Under the pieces are notes generated by a model. The model did no database searches. It was not told where the DNA came from and saw only the letters and a list, made by a program, of their open reading frames with translations. DNA of 22,500 nucleotides from Theodoxus fluviatilis (Eukaryota > Mollusca > Gastropoda > Cycloneritida > Neritidae): assembly GCA_034096865.1 (NCBI GenBank), contig JAWQFJ010001309.1:7501-30000 (forward strand). Reading direction: 5' to 3'. The translations under genes and the position numbers were made by a program. This document shows positions 9,883 through 20,019 of this stretch, piece by piece; the first letter of the stretch is position 1, and every line of letters begins with the position of its first letter.

Positions 9883-10770
9883 CAAAGATTATAGGTTACA
9901 CAAAGATAGCTCATAAGCTCATTGTTATGAGGATCGAGACACGTTGCGCCCCAAGCGGCCTGGACTATGGGGAAGTAATCACTCTGCTTAGATACCTGTA
10001 AAAAGTGCTTGTTTGTCGACGCGTTTCTGATGCATTCCGATCATGTTTGTGAATACATTTACGGTGTAATGTGTAATAAAATGATTTGCTGCAATAATGG
10101 GGGTGTTTTGGCTTTGTTTTTTTGTAGCAGGCGTTGTGAAATCGAAAGATTTGGTTCATCTAAATGGATGCTTGTGCGCATGCGCGTGAGCCTATAGTCC
10201 GTTTAAACATTGCTCTGACAGTGGACGCTACTGACTTCGCACGCCCGGGGAGTAATGCCAAAGATCCGGCCGCGTTAAAACATGCAAAAATATTAATTAG
10301 ATTAAAAACTAATCGAAAATAGTCATATTAGATTGTTTTAACGTATAGTTTCTGCACAAAACCCACAGAAGATAAGTAAACAAACCTCACCGGTCGTATG
10401 TACCTAGATGGCTAGCAGACGAATAATCTTTGTCTCCACTGACAGAGCAATGTTGAAACGGACTATAGGCTCACATTTCGATGAACCAAATATTTCGATT
10501 TCACAACGCCTGCTACAAAAAAAACAAAGCCAAAACACCCCCATTATTGCAGCAAATCATTTTATTACACATTACACCGTAAATGTATTCACAAACATGA
10601 TCGGAATGCATCAGAAACGCGTCGACAAACAAGCACTTTTTACATGTATCTAAGCAGTGTGATTACTTCCCCATAGTCTTGGCCGCTTGGGGCGCTGCGT
10701 TCCGAGCGTCTTGTAACTCTATATAGCAAAAGCTCGGCATGAGCTATCTTTGTGTAACCTATAATCTTTG
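9883..10770. mobile_element. fold-back DNA transposon with ~340-bp arms and 7-bp target duplication
   Basis: Left arm 9883-10225 and right arm 10435-10770 are inverted copies separated by about 209 bp. Roughly 200 bp of the arm core (about 9960-10164 against 10476-10680) is nearly identical, with only a few substitutions. The termini read CAAAGATTATAGGTTACACA inward from both sides. The outer part has more indels, and the left arm has ~20 extra bases near 10165-10186 containing GTGCGCATGCGC. ACTAAAG lies immediately outside both ends (9876-9882 and 10771-10777). No transposase frame is present, so it is non-autonomous. The CAAAG end and short TSD recall hAT-like elements, but a 7-bp TSD is not their usual 8 bp, so the superfamily is unassigned. 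Confidence 0.85.
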
Positions 10771-10777
10771 ACTAAAG
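10771..10777. repeat. right copy of target-site duplication ACTAAAG
   Basis: Follows the AATCTTTG terminus of the fold-back element and matches 9876-9882 in the same orientation. Confidence 0.7.
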
Positions 10778-11715
10778 CAGTCCACACCGCCATGTGAAGG
10801 ATGAGAACTGAAAGGCTGGGCACAATCAGCTATGTGTTTGTCACGCGGCTTAAGCAAGAGCATTATTCTTGGGTTGCGTGACATTTTCATTTTTCTCTGC
10901 TGTTATCAAATGCGTAGTGAGATGAGCAGCCGTTGCGGCATTACGTTTGTTTCGTGCATGATGTCGCAACAACAACTGTAAAAATAACTTAACATGAGAA
11001 AAACTGGTTATCATTCTCATATTCTCTGACGCAGATGCAAGCGATGTTGTGATAATTTCACGCTTAAAGGGAGGAAGGAAGTTATGCCAACACATATAGA
11101 AGTCGACCTTTTTACATCTTTACATCCGCCACAACACCGACAGAATGAGATGGGTTATTGCATAAATGACGTCATCAGAGCCTTTATCGACAAGCATTAT
11201 GTTGGCAAGTTAAGTCCATTGATCTACGCCGATCAATAGTGGTGCAGCTTTCGTGTGATCTGAACATTCGTTAAGAAACCGCATATCCTCACCGATTCAC
11301 CATGGGTTGCGGGTAAGAATAGACGTACCTTGCCTCCCAAAGCGATTCGTTCTGTTTAGCTCTAAGCAGTTTTAGGCGTGCTGTAGTCAATGTCCTCGAA
11401 AAGCCTACAGAGGTTGACTGGTCGTAAATCTCCATTTTATGATCATCGTCATCGCTATCCTCGCCGATGGGCGGATGATTATTTCACCATTGCATCAAAG
11501 CGGAATGAACTTAAGATGAGAATCAGCAGCAGCTTGGGGATCAGTGTGTGTGACGATGCCCGAGTTTTGTCCGTTGTTGTATTTGTTTGTCCGGATCTGA
11601 CCGGCCATGACTGAGATAGGAGCAAAGCTGCCTGCCTTTTTACTGGCTGTCACGCCACGTCGCCAGGGCGCCACGTCTGTCCCCCGTCATGCAGTGCGTT
11701 TTCTGAGTAGGTTCA
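10778..11715. other. intronic spacer with one isolated CRE
   Basis: No gene or repeat family recognised. A perfect ATGACGTCAT palindrome lies at 11166-11175, annotated separately. Confidence 0.45.
11167..11174. promoter_or_regulatory. isolated consensus CRE (TGACGTCA)
   Basis: TGACGTCA is the full palindromic cAMP-response element bound by CREB/ATF bZIP dimers. With its flank it reads TGACGTCATCAG, the same 12 bases found in most units of the 48-bp array after exon 2. A single site in an intron may be chance. Confidence 0.25.
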
Positions 11716-11881
11716 ATAGGACCAAGTCATGCTAGCAAAGACAGTCACTGAAGCGGACAGCAGTGGTGCTTTTTACTATTTTGGGCTAGTTTTAATTTGT
11801 TTTGTTTCTGATTTAGTTACGTCAACGCCATTGCTGTTGTCCATTTGAGTGATTGTCTTTGCTAGCATAACATAGTCCTAT
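11716..11881. repeat. imperfect inverted repeat, ~55-bp arms
   Basis: Arms 11716-11770 and 11827-11881 pair through ATAGGAC, ATGCTAGCAAAGACA, TCACT, GGACA and CAGC blocks in order, at very roughly 80% identity, around a 56-bp T-rich spacer. It may be a small fold-back MITE or an eroded hairpin element. No target duplication is visible. Confidence 0.6.
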
Positions 11882-12117
11882 GAAAATCGCTAACAACTGT
11901 TCCGATCTTAAAAAACACACGACATACACTTGTCTTTTTGAGAGCGTCCTATTCAAACGTTCTTGACGACTGCACTGTCTGTTCACTTGCTTTAATCGAC
12001 TTCGGTAACTTAAGATACAAAGCACTGCCAACGCCTATTGAAAACACACTTTACTTTTCCCCCAGGTCTGCATTAAGTTATATATCTGTGCTACGCTAGA
12101 GATAAACTCTTTGATAT

Positions 12118-12578
12118 GAAAAGAGGAGGAGGAGGAGGAGGAGGAGGAGGAGGAGGAGGAGGAGGAGGAGGAGGAGGAGGAGGAGGAGGAGGAGGAGGAG
12201 GAGGAGGAGGAGGAGGAGGAGGAGGAGGAGGAGGAGGAGGAGGAGGAGGAGGAGGAGAAAAAGGAGGAAGAGGAAAAGAAAAAGGAGGAAGAGGAGGAGG
12301 AAAGGGAGGAGAAAAGGGAGGAGAAAAAGGAGGAGAAAAAGGAGGAGGAGGAGGAGGAGGAGGAAGCGGAGGAGGATAAGGAGGAGGAGGAGAAAAAGGA
12401 CGAGGAGGAGGAGAAAAAGGAGGAGGAGGAGAAAAAGGACGAGGAGGAGGAGTAGGAGGAGGAGGAGAAGAAGAAGAAGAAGAAGGAGGAGGAGGAGAAG
12501 AAGAAGAAGAAGAAGGAGGAGGAGGAGGAGGAGGAGGAGGAGGAGGAGGAGGAGGAGGAGGAGGAGGAGGAGGAGGAG
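12118..12578. repeat. 460-bp (GGA)n purine tract
   Basis: The + strand is uninterrupted purine from 12118 to 12366. It is nearly pure GGA up to about 12256, then GGA mixed with GAAAAAGGA and GAAGAA blocks, with isolated C or T interruptions until 12578. Poly-Gly, poly-Ser, poly-Pro and poly-Leu frames through it are artefacts. Such tracts can form triplex (H-DNA) or G-quadruplex structures and often confuse assembly. Confidence 0.97.
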
Positions 12579-12857
12579 TGATGAGCATGTGCAGGTGCCG
12601 GTGCAGCTGCAAGACATGGTGGGTTTGGGGGTCGCTCCAGCACGGAAATAACGCGCATACAACAAGGCCACGTAGCTCCTGCAATACTTGGAGAGCGGAA
12701 ATATATATTGTGCTTGACAAGTCCATTTTCGCTAGTTTTATATCGCCTTAAAATAAGTATCGCACTGTACACATCCCGAAAACGAGATCCCCCGAAGCTA
12801 CACGAAGAAGATTATACAACAAAAATGTTGTTCAGATGCTGCTGCTGCTGAATGAAC

Positions 12858-12951
12858 CTGATTACGAAAATCACTGGAAGTGGTTTGAGTTAGAGCTAGA
12901 CTAATCTCAAACTCTATCTAGTTATTCGCCCCTTACGAATCGCTTAGGGAT
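12858..12951 (+). repeat. dispersed repeat family, copy C (shorter)
   Basis: Third copy of the family at 1718-1837 and 2892-3039. It retains TGATTACGAAAATCACTGGAAG, GGTTTGAGTTAGAGC, a TCTCAAACTCTATCTAG variant and TTATTCGCCCCTTACGAATC with GCTTAGGG. It is preceded by a short (GCT)n run at 12838-12850. Confidence 0.55.
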
Positions 12952-14375
12952 ACACAGTGAGTTTATTCCTCCCCCCAACCACACGGGAAAGTTGTGTCCA
13001 GATATAAAGGAATAAACGAAAGAAAGCTAATACGATGAGGAAAGAAAATAAGGAGATACGGAAAAAGCGGCACATGTGACTGATAAATTGATCTGCATTG
13101 TTTACTAGCGGATCCAGGTTTTGACGAGATCCAAAGCACGGTGGTAGGTGACCTCCGCCCTCTGCCCTCGGAAAGGTTTCTGCGCAGCCATTCAACTCCT
13201 GCCAGGTACACAGACACCAAAGAACCATCTGACAGCTCACATTCTAAGATATCGCCCAGTTCCCACCCCATGTCTTCGTTCGTCTGTCTCAGACATAACT
13301 ACTGCTTTCTGCCTTATCAGGACACGCACTCCCTAATTAGGCAGGACCGAACACTTTCGCACAATCTCCCACTCATCGCGAGCGACGTGACGTGATGTGC
13401 GAGTTGTTCCCCCTGATCCAATCATGTGATAGTCTTCCAGGAGGACGTTCATGCCAAGTTCTCTTGGGGGTTTGTCTGACAGAGAAGAAAAAATCAACAA
13501 CACACACCCCCCAAAAAAAAATTAAATAAAAATGGTCCTGATGGATGTTTGGCCATTTGTATCTCTCTCCAGAACCCTCTGCCCGAAACTTCTAGTGAAA
13601 CTGTAAAGTTAAAATGAGATCGCCCGTGACTCTCCTTATGAAGGAGAGTCAAGTCAAGTTAGAAACAAGTTTAAAGGCTGTGATATGAGCGGTACGACGA
13701 CAACGAGGCAACGTGCATGTTAGACGGCACTGCCTGTGTCGAACGCAGGAAAGGCATTTATGCAGTGGAGAATAGTGTCATAATCAACGAGTCTGTCTCA
13801 GTCTCCTGTTAAATTGTCCTTCGGGTCCAAAGAAGACTTCTTTTTTCGTTGCTGCAATTCATCGATGAACTCGGAGGTGGCTATGCAGCCCCAGTGTGCA
13901 GTCCGAAGCAGCGACCATCTCCCTGCACCGCGTGCACCACGAAGGTACGCACCTACAACTTACCTGTCTTCAACACAAACCCTGCAATGCGTGTTTTGGC
14001 GGACGTCTGCGTATAGCTGAAAAAGTAACTCCCAATGATAATAAGGAACTGTGTGTTTTCCACGCGCATGGTGCCTGATTGAGTGTTTGACTTCTGATGG
14101 TCTCAGTATAGCTTCGTGTGTTCGCTTGATGAACAGTGTCTGATTTTGCAGAGGGTTATTTCATGGCCTATCGAGGGTGAAAGAAGAACGCAGATTACCC
14201 GACTACTTTATTCTAATTTAAAGTACAAATGCCACTGGTCTTAGAGAATAAACAATTATATCTTGCTATGGTCGGATTTTTTTCGTTTCGTTCAGAATCT
14301 TGAACGAGCACAACCACTCCATTCTCTCTTTTCCCATCTTTGTTGGAATCTGATTACCAGCTCGTATAGTCCGTA
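12952..14375. other. intronic, nothing recognised apart from a short perfect hairpin
   Basis: No exon, RNA gene or repeat family recognised. GACTCTCCTT (13628-13637) and AAGGAGAGTC (13641-13650) form a perfect 10-bp stem with a three-base ATG loop. Overlapping open frames near 12944-13395 run on both strands without any family motif. Confidence 0.45.
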
Positions 14376-14924
14376 CTGTCCAGGATAGCACAAACAACAG
14401 CAGCATTGGAAAAGTTGAAGCCAATATGGCGTGACAGAAATATCACTCTCGCGTCGAAGATCAGGCTCATGCGCACGCTGGCCATCTCCGTATTCTTGTA
14501 TGCATGCGAGTCCTGGACTCTCACATCTGAACTACAGAGACGGATACAAGCCCTGGAAATGAGATGCTACCGCAAGATTCTGAACATCTCATACAAAGAC
14601 CATGTCACGAATGAGGAAGTCAGCAACAGAATCAGGAGAGCATTTGGACAGTACGAAGACCTGCTCTCAATCGTGAAAAGCAGAAAGCTGAAGTGGTACG
14701 GTCACGTGTCAAGAGGCAGTGGGCTGGCCAAGACCATCCTGCAAGGTACCGTACCAGGTGGGAGAAGGAGAGGCAGGCAGAGAAAGAGGTGGGAAGACAA
14801 CATCAAAGAGAGGAAAGGCTTGACCTTTGCTGACTCACAGCGAACCACATCGATGGAGGAAGATTGTCCAAAAGTCATCAGTGGTGCCTCAACATACCAT
14901 CTCAGGGTTAAAAGACTGAACTGA
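14376..14924 (+). pseudogene. RTE-type reverse transcriptase, C-terminal fragment
   Basis: About 182 residues of the C-terminal part of an RTE ORF, open from roughly 14376 to the TGA at 14922. It reads IAQTTAAL, KLKPIWRDRN, then SKIRLMRTLAISVFLYACES, WTLT, ALEMRCYRKILNISYKDHVT, RKLKWYGHVSR and GRRRGRQRKRWEDNIK in order. These are the conserved blocks after the RT palm in RTE elements; the catalytic palm with its Asp-Asp pair is missing because of the 5' truncation. There is no ATG at the left edge, so the fragment is not expected to be translated on its own. It lies in the sense orientation inside the receptor intron. Confidence 0.85.
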
Positions 14925-14939
14925 ACTGAACTGAACTGA
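14376..14939 (+). mobile_element. 5'-truncated RTE-clade LINE, 3' end
   Basis: A non-LTR retrotransposon copy retaining only the end of its reverse-transcriptase ORF and its tail. The sequence becomes LINE-like from about 14376, ends its ORF with TGA at 14922-14924, and continues into five ACTGA units (14915-14939), the short tandem tail typical of RTE-clade elements. 5' truncation of this kind is usual for target-primed reverse transcription. The single frame has no visible break, which suggests a fairly young insertion. Confidence 0.85.
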
Positions 14940-16203
14940 TAAGTCCGCAAGAAATGGCGAGTTGAAATTAGCTTGACATCGCTGACAGATCGCTACAGCC
15001 CACTGTGTCTGCTTCAACAAAGTCAAATTGACTGTGCTTTTCCCCCAAAATCCGAAGTACAGTCATCCGAACGAGCAGAGTGCTAAAACGAGCGCTGACG
15101 CCGCTGGTAAGCAAATACAACCAGACATGCCCAGAGCAAAATACACGCGAGTCACTTACGTTCCGAGCGTTTTGACGAAATCTTGCAGAGGCTCACCATT
15201 AGGACATCTGTCAGAACTGGGCAAGGGGAACAGGCAGGGAACCAGATGACTTGCAGCTGCCGGAGAAGAACTGCGGATGGATGCCGGATGCAGCTTTCTC
15301 CCGAAACTGAATGCTTCCGCCTGGGCGGGTCCGGATGGCGCGCTCCAGGGAGGTACGGACGTCTGCCCCCAAGTCCGAGACCCGACATCCTTGAACAATA
15401 ACGTCTGCCGCTCCCCTGTTCCCTCTGCAGTGTTGCAAAGACAGGTTTGCCTGGCAGTTGCGGAGTCCAGGTAGCTGCTTTGAACAGCTAATTTAATTGT
15501 CTCCCTCCATCTGTCGCATGGTCGGTCCGGTGTGTCAGTCAGAGATGCGAGTAGTTTCACATTGTACCTTTGTGTTGTTAGATCACAGCCCGAAGCTTCA
15601 GGACTACAGTTCGTGCACACGCATTTGCTTTCATTTGTGTCTTGACAATGCAAAAACATTGTAAGGACGGTAGGACATGAAATGGCAACAAGAAAGTAGA
15701 AAGTTAACAAGTTATTGTTGTTGTGCTAATCTGAAATAAAGTACGCTTCTTTGCAATCTAATTGTAGCATTCACCTAGGTGAAGAAAGGCGAAGAAACCC
15801 AACAGATGAAATGATTTGAGGATGTTCATTTGAAACCTCTTTCCCCCGACCCAGTGGATTGTTAGACATAAATCTGGTTTTGCTCAAATCTCGAAGAAAA
15901 TCTTGATTGTGCAATACTCGTCCTGCAGTGCTTCATGCACCGAGACTGAGACAAAGCCGGCACCCTTACTCCTCACTGCCTCGGCTCAGGCTAGGTGGCC
16001 CGGGGCCCGGGTTGGAGTTGCAATTGAGGGTTGTCTATTTGGATTACCGATACGCTGCCATGAAGAGGTCTACCGCCAGACAGCTTGAAGTGGTCTGCAG
16101 GCCATATCGCCCCAGTAGAGATATGGCTCGGTAGCTTCCTCCTTTCCCTCCAGGATATATCGGAGTAATTTATTGAATTTTCACGCATGCGAACGAGCAT
16201 GTT
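14940..16203. other. intronic, no confident feature
   Basis: A 184-codon frame on the - strand (15156-15710) starts at TTG, has a hydrophobic beginning and several cysteines, but no ATG at its start and no family match, so I do not call it. A perfect palindrome TTCACCTAGGTGAA lies at 15770-15783. Around 15940-16130 the sequence has the look of a dispersed repeat, including GCCATATC/GATATGGC (16101-16108, 16120-16127) forming a small hairpin. Confidence 0.4.
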
Positions 16204-16204
16204 T

Positions 16205-16264
<60 letters not shown>

Positions 16265-16530
16265 GCGTATGCGTGCATGTGTGTGTGTGTGTTTGTGTGT
16301 GTGTGGGTGTATGTTTGTGTGTGTGTGTGTGTGTGTGTGTGCGTGCGTGGGTGCGTGTGTGTGTATGTGTGTGTGTGCGCATGTGCGCGTGTGTGTGTGT
16401 GAGAGTGTGCGTGTGTGTATGCGCGCGCATGCATGCGCGCGCCTGTGTGCGTATGCGTGCATGTTTGTGTTTGTGCATGTGTGTGTGTGTGCGAATTCGT
16501 GCATGTGTGTGTGTGTGTGCGCGTGTTTGC
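16204..16530. repeat. (TG)n dinucleotide tract with CG/CA variants
   Basis: A ~320-bp alternating purine-pyrimidine tract, starting with about 25 perfect GT units (16209-16259) and continuing with TGCG, TGCA and TTTG interruptions. Cys/Val and His/Thr frames across it are artefacts. Alternating TG/CG DNA can adopt the Z form. Confidence 0.96.
16421..16442. other. 22-bp perfect palindrome within the TG tract
   Basis: GCGCGCGCATG followed immediately by its reverse complement CATGCGCGCGC. It is the most GC-rich alternating segment in the tract, and so a strong candidate for cruciform or Z-DNA. Confidence 0.85.
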
Positions 16531-17232
16531 GTGTATATGCGCCCAAAATACGCTCATCAATACACGTGTGCCTTAGTGTGTATAATTGCGCGCTCTTAGG
16601 ATGTTTTATATGCATTGCATGCGTGCCTTTTTCCTTAGTGGCGCCACAACTGCCTAAAACAGCGGAGTAACTGCTGCAACAGAGAAGCAATTCAACTGTT
16701 AATAGAGCCAGGCCGACCTTCTGTCTGACAGTTGAGGCAGGGACTGCATATAGAACGTGGCACTATAACTGGTCTGCAGTCCACGTGAAATGGGTTGGCC
16801 AGCAATAGGAATAGGTAATCTGAGTAGATAATGCGTGTAAGATTATGTTAACGTTTTCATAGCATTTCTTTTATTGAACCATAAACGTGCCCACACAAAT
16901 TGTCTGGTGCAGAAAAATGTGAACAGAAGAAAGTATGCCTATGGAAAAAACCCAGTGTAAACTAGTTGTCAGCTTTTAAAATCAATGTACAATATAAGTT
17001 AATGTAACAACATCAAAAACTTTCAGCTGCTCCTTAACTCGCCATAACGACTCAATGTCGACATGATTTTTTTAAAAATTGTGTTGGCAAAACTGTGTCT
17101 CCTCTATAAAGTTTGTTCTTCTATGGATGCCGACAGTCCGACTCCCGTCTTCCATATTAATGTCTTCGTGTCGAGAAATAAAGCAGACAATTTGAACAGA
17201 ACAGATAGAAAAGTTGGGCCCTAGATATTTCT
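16531..17232. other. intronic spacer, nothing recognised
   Basis: AT-rich, with no gene or repeat family recognised. The right part may belong to the decayed reverse-transcriptase element that becomes recognisable at 17233. Confidence 0.45.
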
Positions 17233-18045
17233 ATGCGGTTTGAAATCACAGTCGGGTCTGAATGGCCTGATGTTGCTGTAGAGCCCCTTGTATGTTCATT
17301 GGCTGCTCATGGGCGCTCCTACTTGAGCTACTGGAGTGAGCCCAAGCAGGCATATCTAATTTTACCAAATTCCATTAGGGTATGTGTTGGAAAATGTGCA
17401 GAGTCTGTTAAATCTCGCCTCAATTCACTAGGAATTCAGTATGTTTAGATGAACGGAGGCACAGGAGATGAAAAACGCTTCTTATCGCCACTAAAACTGC
17501 GGCTGCAGGATTCCTACAGACAAGACTGGAATGATGAGAACATTAGCAATAAACGATATAACTGGTATTGCACATTCAAATTAGACTTAGGTCCTGAGGG
17601 TTATCTCGATGTGTTTAACACAAAAAAAGCAAGAGATGCATTCAATAGGTCTAGATTTGGTGTAAATCACATTGCCTCCAACATTCAATAGGTCTAGATT
17701 TGGTGTAAATCACATTGCCTCCAACATTCAATAGGTCTAGATTTGGTGTAAATCACATTGCCTCCAACATTCAATAGGTCTAGATTTGGTGTAAATCACA
17801 TTGCTTCCAACATTCAATAGGGAAGAGAAAGCAGTTCACACAACAATTTGAGTCCATTGTGTCAAGATAAAGAAGATGAACAGCACTTTTGACTCTCGTG
17901 TCAACCTCTGAGAAAATATTTAAAACGACACATTGATGAAAGAGATAAAACATGCACATGTTTAATGAAAAGGATAGATGTAAACTTGACTAGATCAGTA
18001 GCCACATTAATCTATCCTGCATTGCTTTTGATGGAAAGTAAACTT
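17233..18045 (+). pseudogene. decayed LINE reverse-transcriptase C-terminal region
   Basis: A degenerate piece resembling the segment after the RT domain of non-LTR elements in marine invertebrates. In one frame, 17233-17691 reads SYW...ESVKSRLNSLG, one in-frame TAG at 17446-17448, then FLSPLKLRLQDSYRQDW, RYNWYCTFKLDLG and RDAFNRSRFGVNHI. This matches the order of a wider family (LK-L-D-Y-QDW, Y--FK--L-PE-YL, R-A--RFR-G--). The frame is then broken by the 43-bp tandem expansion. It continues at about 17836 with LSPLCQDKEDEQHF, an in-frame stop and LSCQ, matching the C-terminal PLC...EDE-HFLL-C knuckle. Weaker similarity runs to about 18045. The clade cannot be fixed from this fragment, and no function is left. 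Confidence 0.6.
17640..17821. repeat. 43-bp tandem repeat, 4 copies plus a 10-bp partial
   Basis: The unit begins ATTCAATAGGTCTAGATTTG and continues GTGTAAATCACATTGCCTCCAAC. Copies start at 17640, 17683, 17726 and 17769, with a partial at 17812. They are identical except for CTTCC for CCTCC in the fourth. The first copy lies in the decayed RT frame (FNRSRFGVNHIASN), and the second ends that frame at TAG (17689-17691), so the expansion arose inside former coding sequence. Confidence 0.95.
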
Positions 18046-18539
18046 TAGGTTGTGCGCGAATACATCCCTGTATATTGAATAGCAAACTGCACGAAGATTT
18101 GTCGCATACACATGGCTTCAAATCGAAACGACAGCGTTTTCTGTATTGCAATGGGCCGTGGTCTGCAATACAGTTCAGTTCAGCACTGGAGTGGGCCCCG
18201 AGCAATCAAAACCCAAGGGTTCCAGCTTGATTATTCAGCAGTGAGCGCCTATGCCTATGTTTCGTGTTATGTACCTGCACGTACTGCAGACCGTAAATGT
18301 AGGTCGCTTACAGGAGCACAGAGACAACTTATTGCCATACATGTCCTGGATGATTTCTATATATTGCGGACACGGTTCAACTGTTTTTACATTGTTCTTA
18401 GACTGGAATGATAAAAATTCACATTCGTTGTCGAAAACGCGTTCACAATTAAGGGTGCTATGCCACCACATGGTCCATTCCTTAACGTGGTGTGGTGGTT
18501 TATGTGTCTCTATGACCCTAAGAGCTATGCCAGCATGAG
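18046..18539. other. intronic spacer, nothing recognised
   Basis: No gene or repeat family recognised. Short open frames on both strands overlap one another and carry no motif. Confidence 0.45.
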
Positions 18540-18892
18540 TGTAAACTCCTGGCAGGGCTTCCCAAGCTAGACAGGTCGAAGGGTAGAGGCCAGACTAATA
18601 TGGATCATCCCTTCCCCTTCCCCACCCCCCCACCCCGTTCCCCCCTCCCCTTTCCCCCCCGCCTGTGCTCACAGGACAGGTCTTTGGGCCATGAGCAAAG
18701 GGTGAGGTAACCCCGAAAGAAACCTCGAGTGCTGAAGTCGGATGTGTCGGGCCGCACGGCGAGCTCTAATAAACCACAACACTACGCATCAACTGCCATT
18801 ATGACACTTGGAGACAGAATTGACAGTAATGGTGCTCGCCCTGTGGAGCCAGGGGACGAGAAAGGAAAGCGACTGGCCGAAAAAACAGCAAA

Positions 18893-19892
18893 CCCAAGGG
18901 CAACCTCACCATTAACATCATGCATTGGAATGCAGAGGGGATATCCAACAAGAAGGAAGAACTAGAATACTTCCTCTACGAAAACATTAACATCTGCTGC
19001 ATACAGGAAACACACCTGCAAGAGGGGAAGCCCTTCAAGATCCGAGGGTACCAGGTGTTTAGGAGCGACAGACAAGGGAGAAAGAAGGGAGGTGTAATGA
19101 CTCGGGTCAGGAACAAATGAATGCCAGGGAGACCAATAGATACATGGAAGAAGCAGAGTTTATAGAGGTCGAGGTAACGACCAACGATGGCCCGCTGAAC
19201 ATCGTCAACTACTACTGCCCCAACGACAAGCCGCTGTCGCTTGAAAGAATCCAGGTCCCTAACAGCGGCTTCCTCATCGCTGGAGACTTTAACAGCCAGT
19301 CCCAGACTTGGGGATATAACACACTAGACAGGCGAGGAGAAGACATTGAATCATGGCAAGATGACCACCACCTAATCCTTGTCAACGACCCCATAGATCC
19401 CCCTATCTTCTACTCGCGCCGCTGGCGATCAACTACAATATCAGACCTAGCACTCTTCACAGATGACATCCACAAAAACATCTCAAGAAAGGTGGATGAA
19501 CAGCTGGGTGGAAGTGACCATCGCCCAGTTCTCCTTTCCATCAGTAGAGGCTCGGCACCCGGGCAGCCACTCCACCCAAGATGGAACTACAAAAGGCAAA
19601 GTGGGGACTGTTCAACATACGAACAAATGGGCTGACCGGAAACATAGAGACAGAAGGGAGAAACACCAACAACGCGGTAAAGGAGTTCAATGCTAGCATA
19701 CTCCAGGCAGCCAAGGACAGCATCCCACGTGGAGTGAGAAGGACTACATCCCATACTAGTCCGCTGAGCTGCAGAGGACTCATGATTCACTCACAAGAGC
19801 GAGAGAAGAAGCAGAGATGAATCCAAGCCAGGAGAACAACATCAGACTCCAAGAAAGCAAAGCCAGGCATCTGAGAACAAAGCATGAGTGCA
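18893..19892 (+). pseudogene. LINE ORF2, AP-endonuclease domain and linker, broken
   Basis: This encodes the apurinic-like endonuclease that nicks target DNA for target-primed reverse transcription. Visible motifs are INIMHWNAEGISNKKEEL (N-terminal strand), CIQETHL with the catalytic Glu (19007-19009), YQVFRSDRQGRKKGGV, IAGDFNSQSQTWG (19276-19314) and SDHRPVLL with the catalytic Asp-His (19516-19521). Breaks are a one-base frameshift near 19115, a second frameshift near 19590 in an A run, a third near 19737 and an in-frame TAG at 19757-19759. The linker then reads SAELQRTHDSLTRAREEAE and ends at HECK beside the inserted LINE. No protein product is expected. Confidence 0.8.
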
Positions 19893-20019
19893 AGATAATA
19901 ATAATAATAATGGATATTTCTATAGCGCTTATTCTCAGGTGAGCTCTAAGCGCTTTACAATTTCGTTCACATATCACAAGCAGACAATCAGATACAAGCA
20001 AATCAAGTAGGCAATCAAC

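Noticed and set aside
12035..12772. poly-Ser, poly-Pro and poly-Leu - strand frames and a poly-Gly + frame
   Set aside because: These are translations of the GGA tract in each frame.
15156..15710. 184-codon - strand frame with hydrophobic start and several Cys, possible secreted protein
   Set aside because: It opens at TTG rather than ATG, the hydrophobic run is before the first ATG, and no splice structure or family is recognisable. Transcript evidence would be needed.
16173..16690. Cys/Val and His/Thr periodic frames
   Set aside because: They are products of the TG dinucleotide tract.
18609..18663. C-rich tract as a separate regulatory element
   Set aside because: It lies in the probable LINE 5' leader, so I treat it as part of that element.
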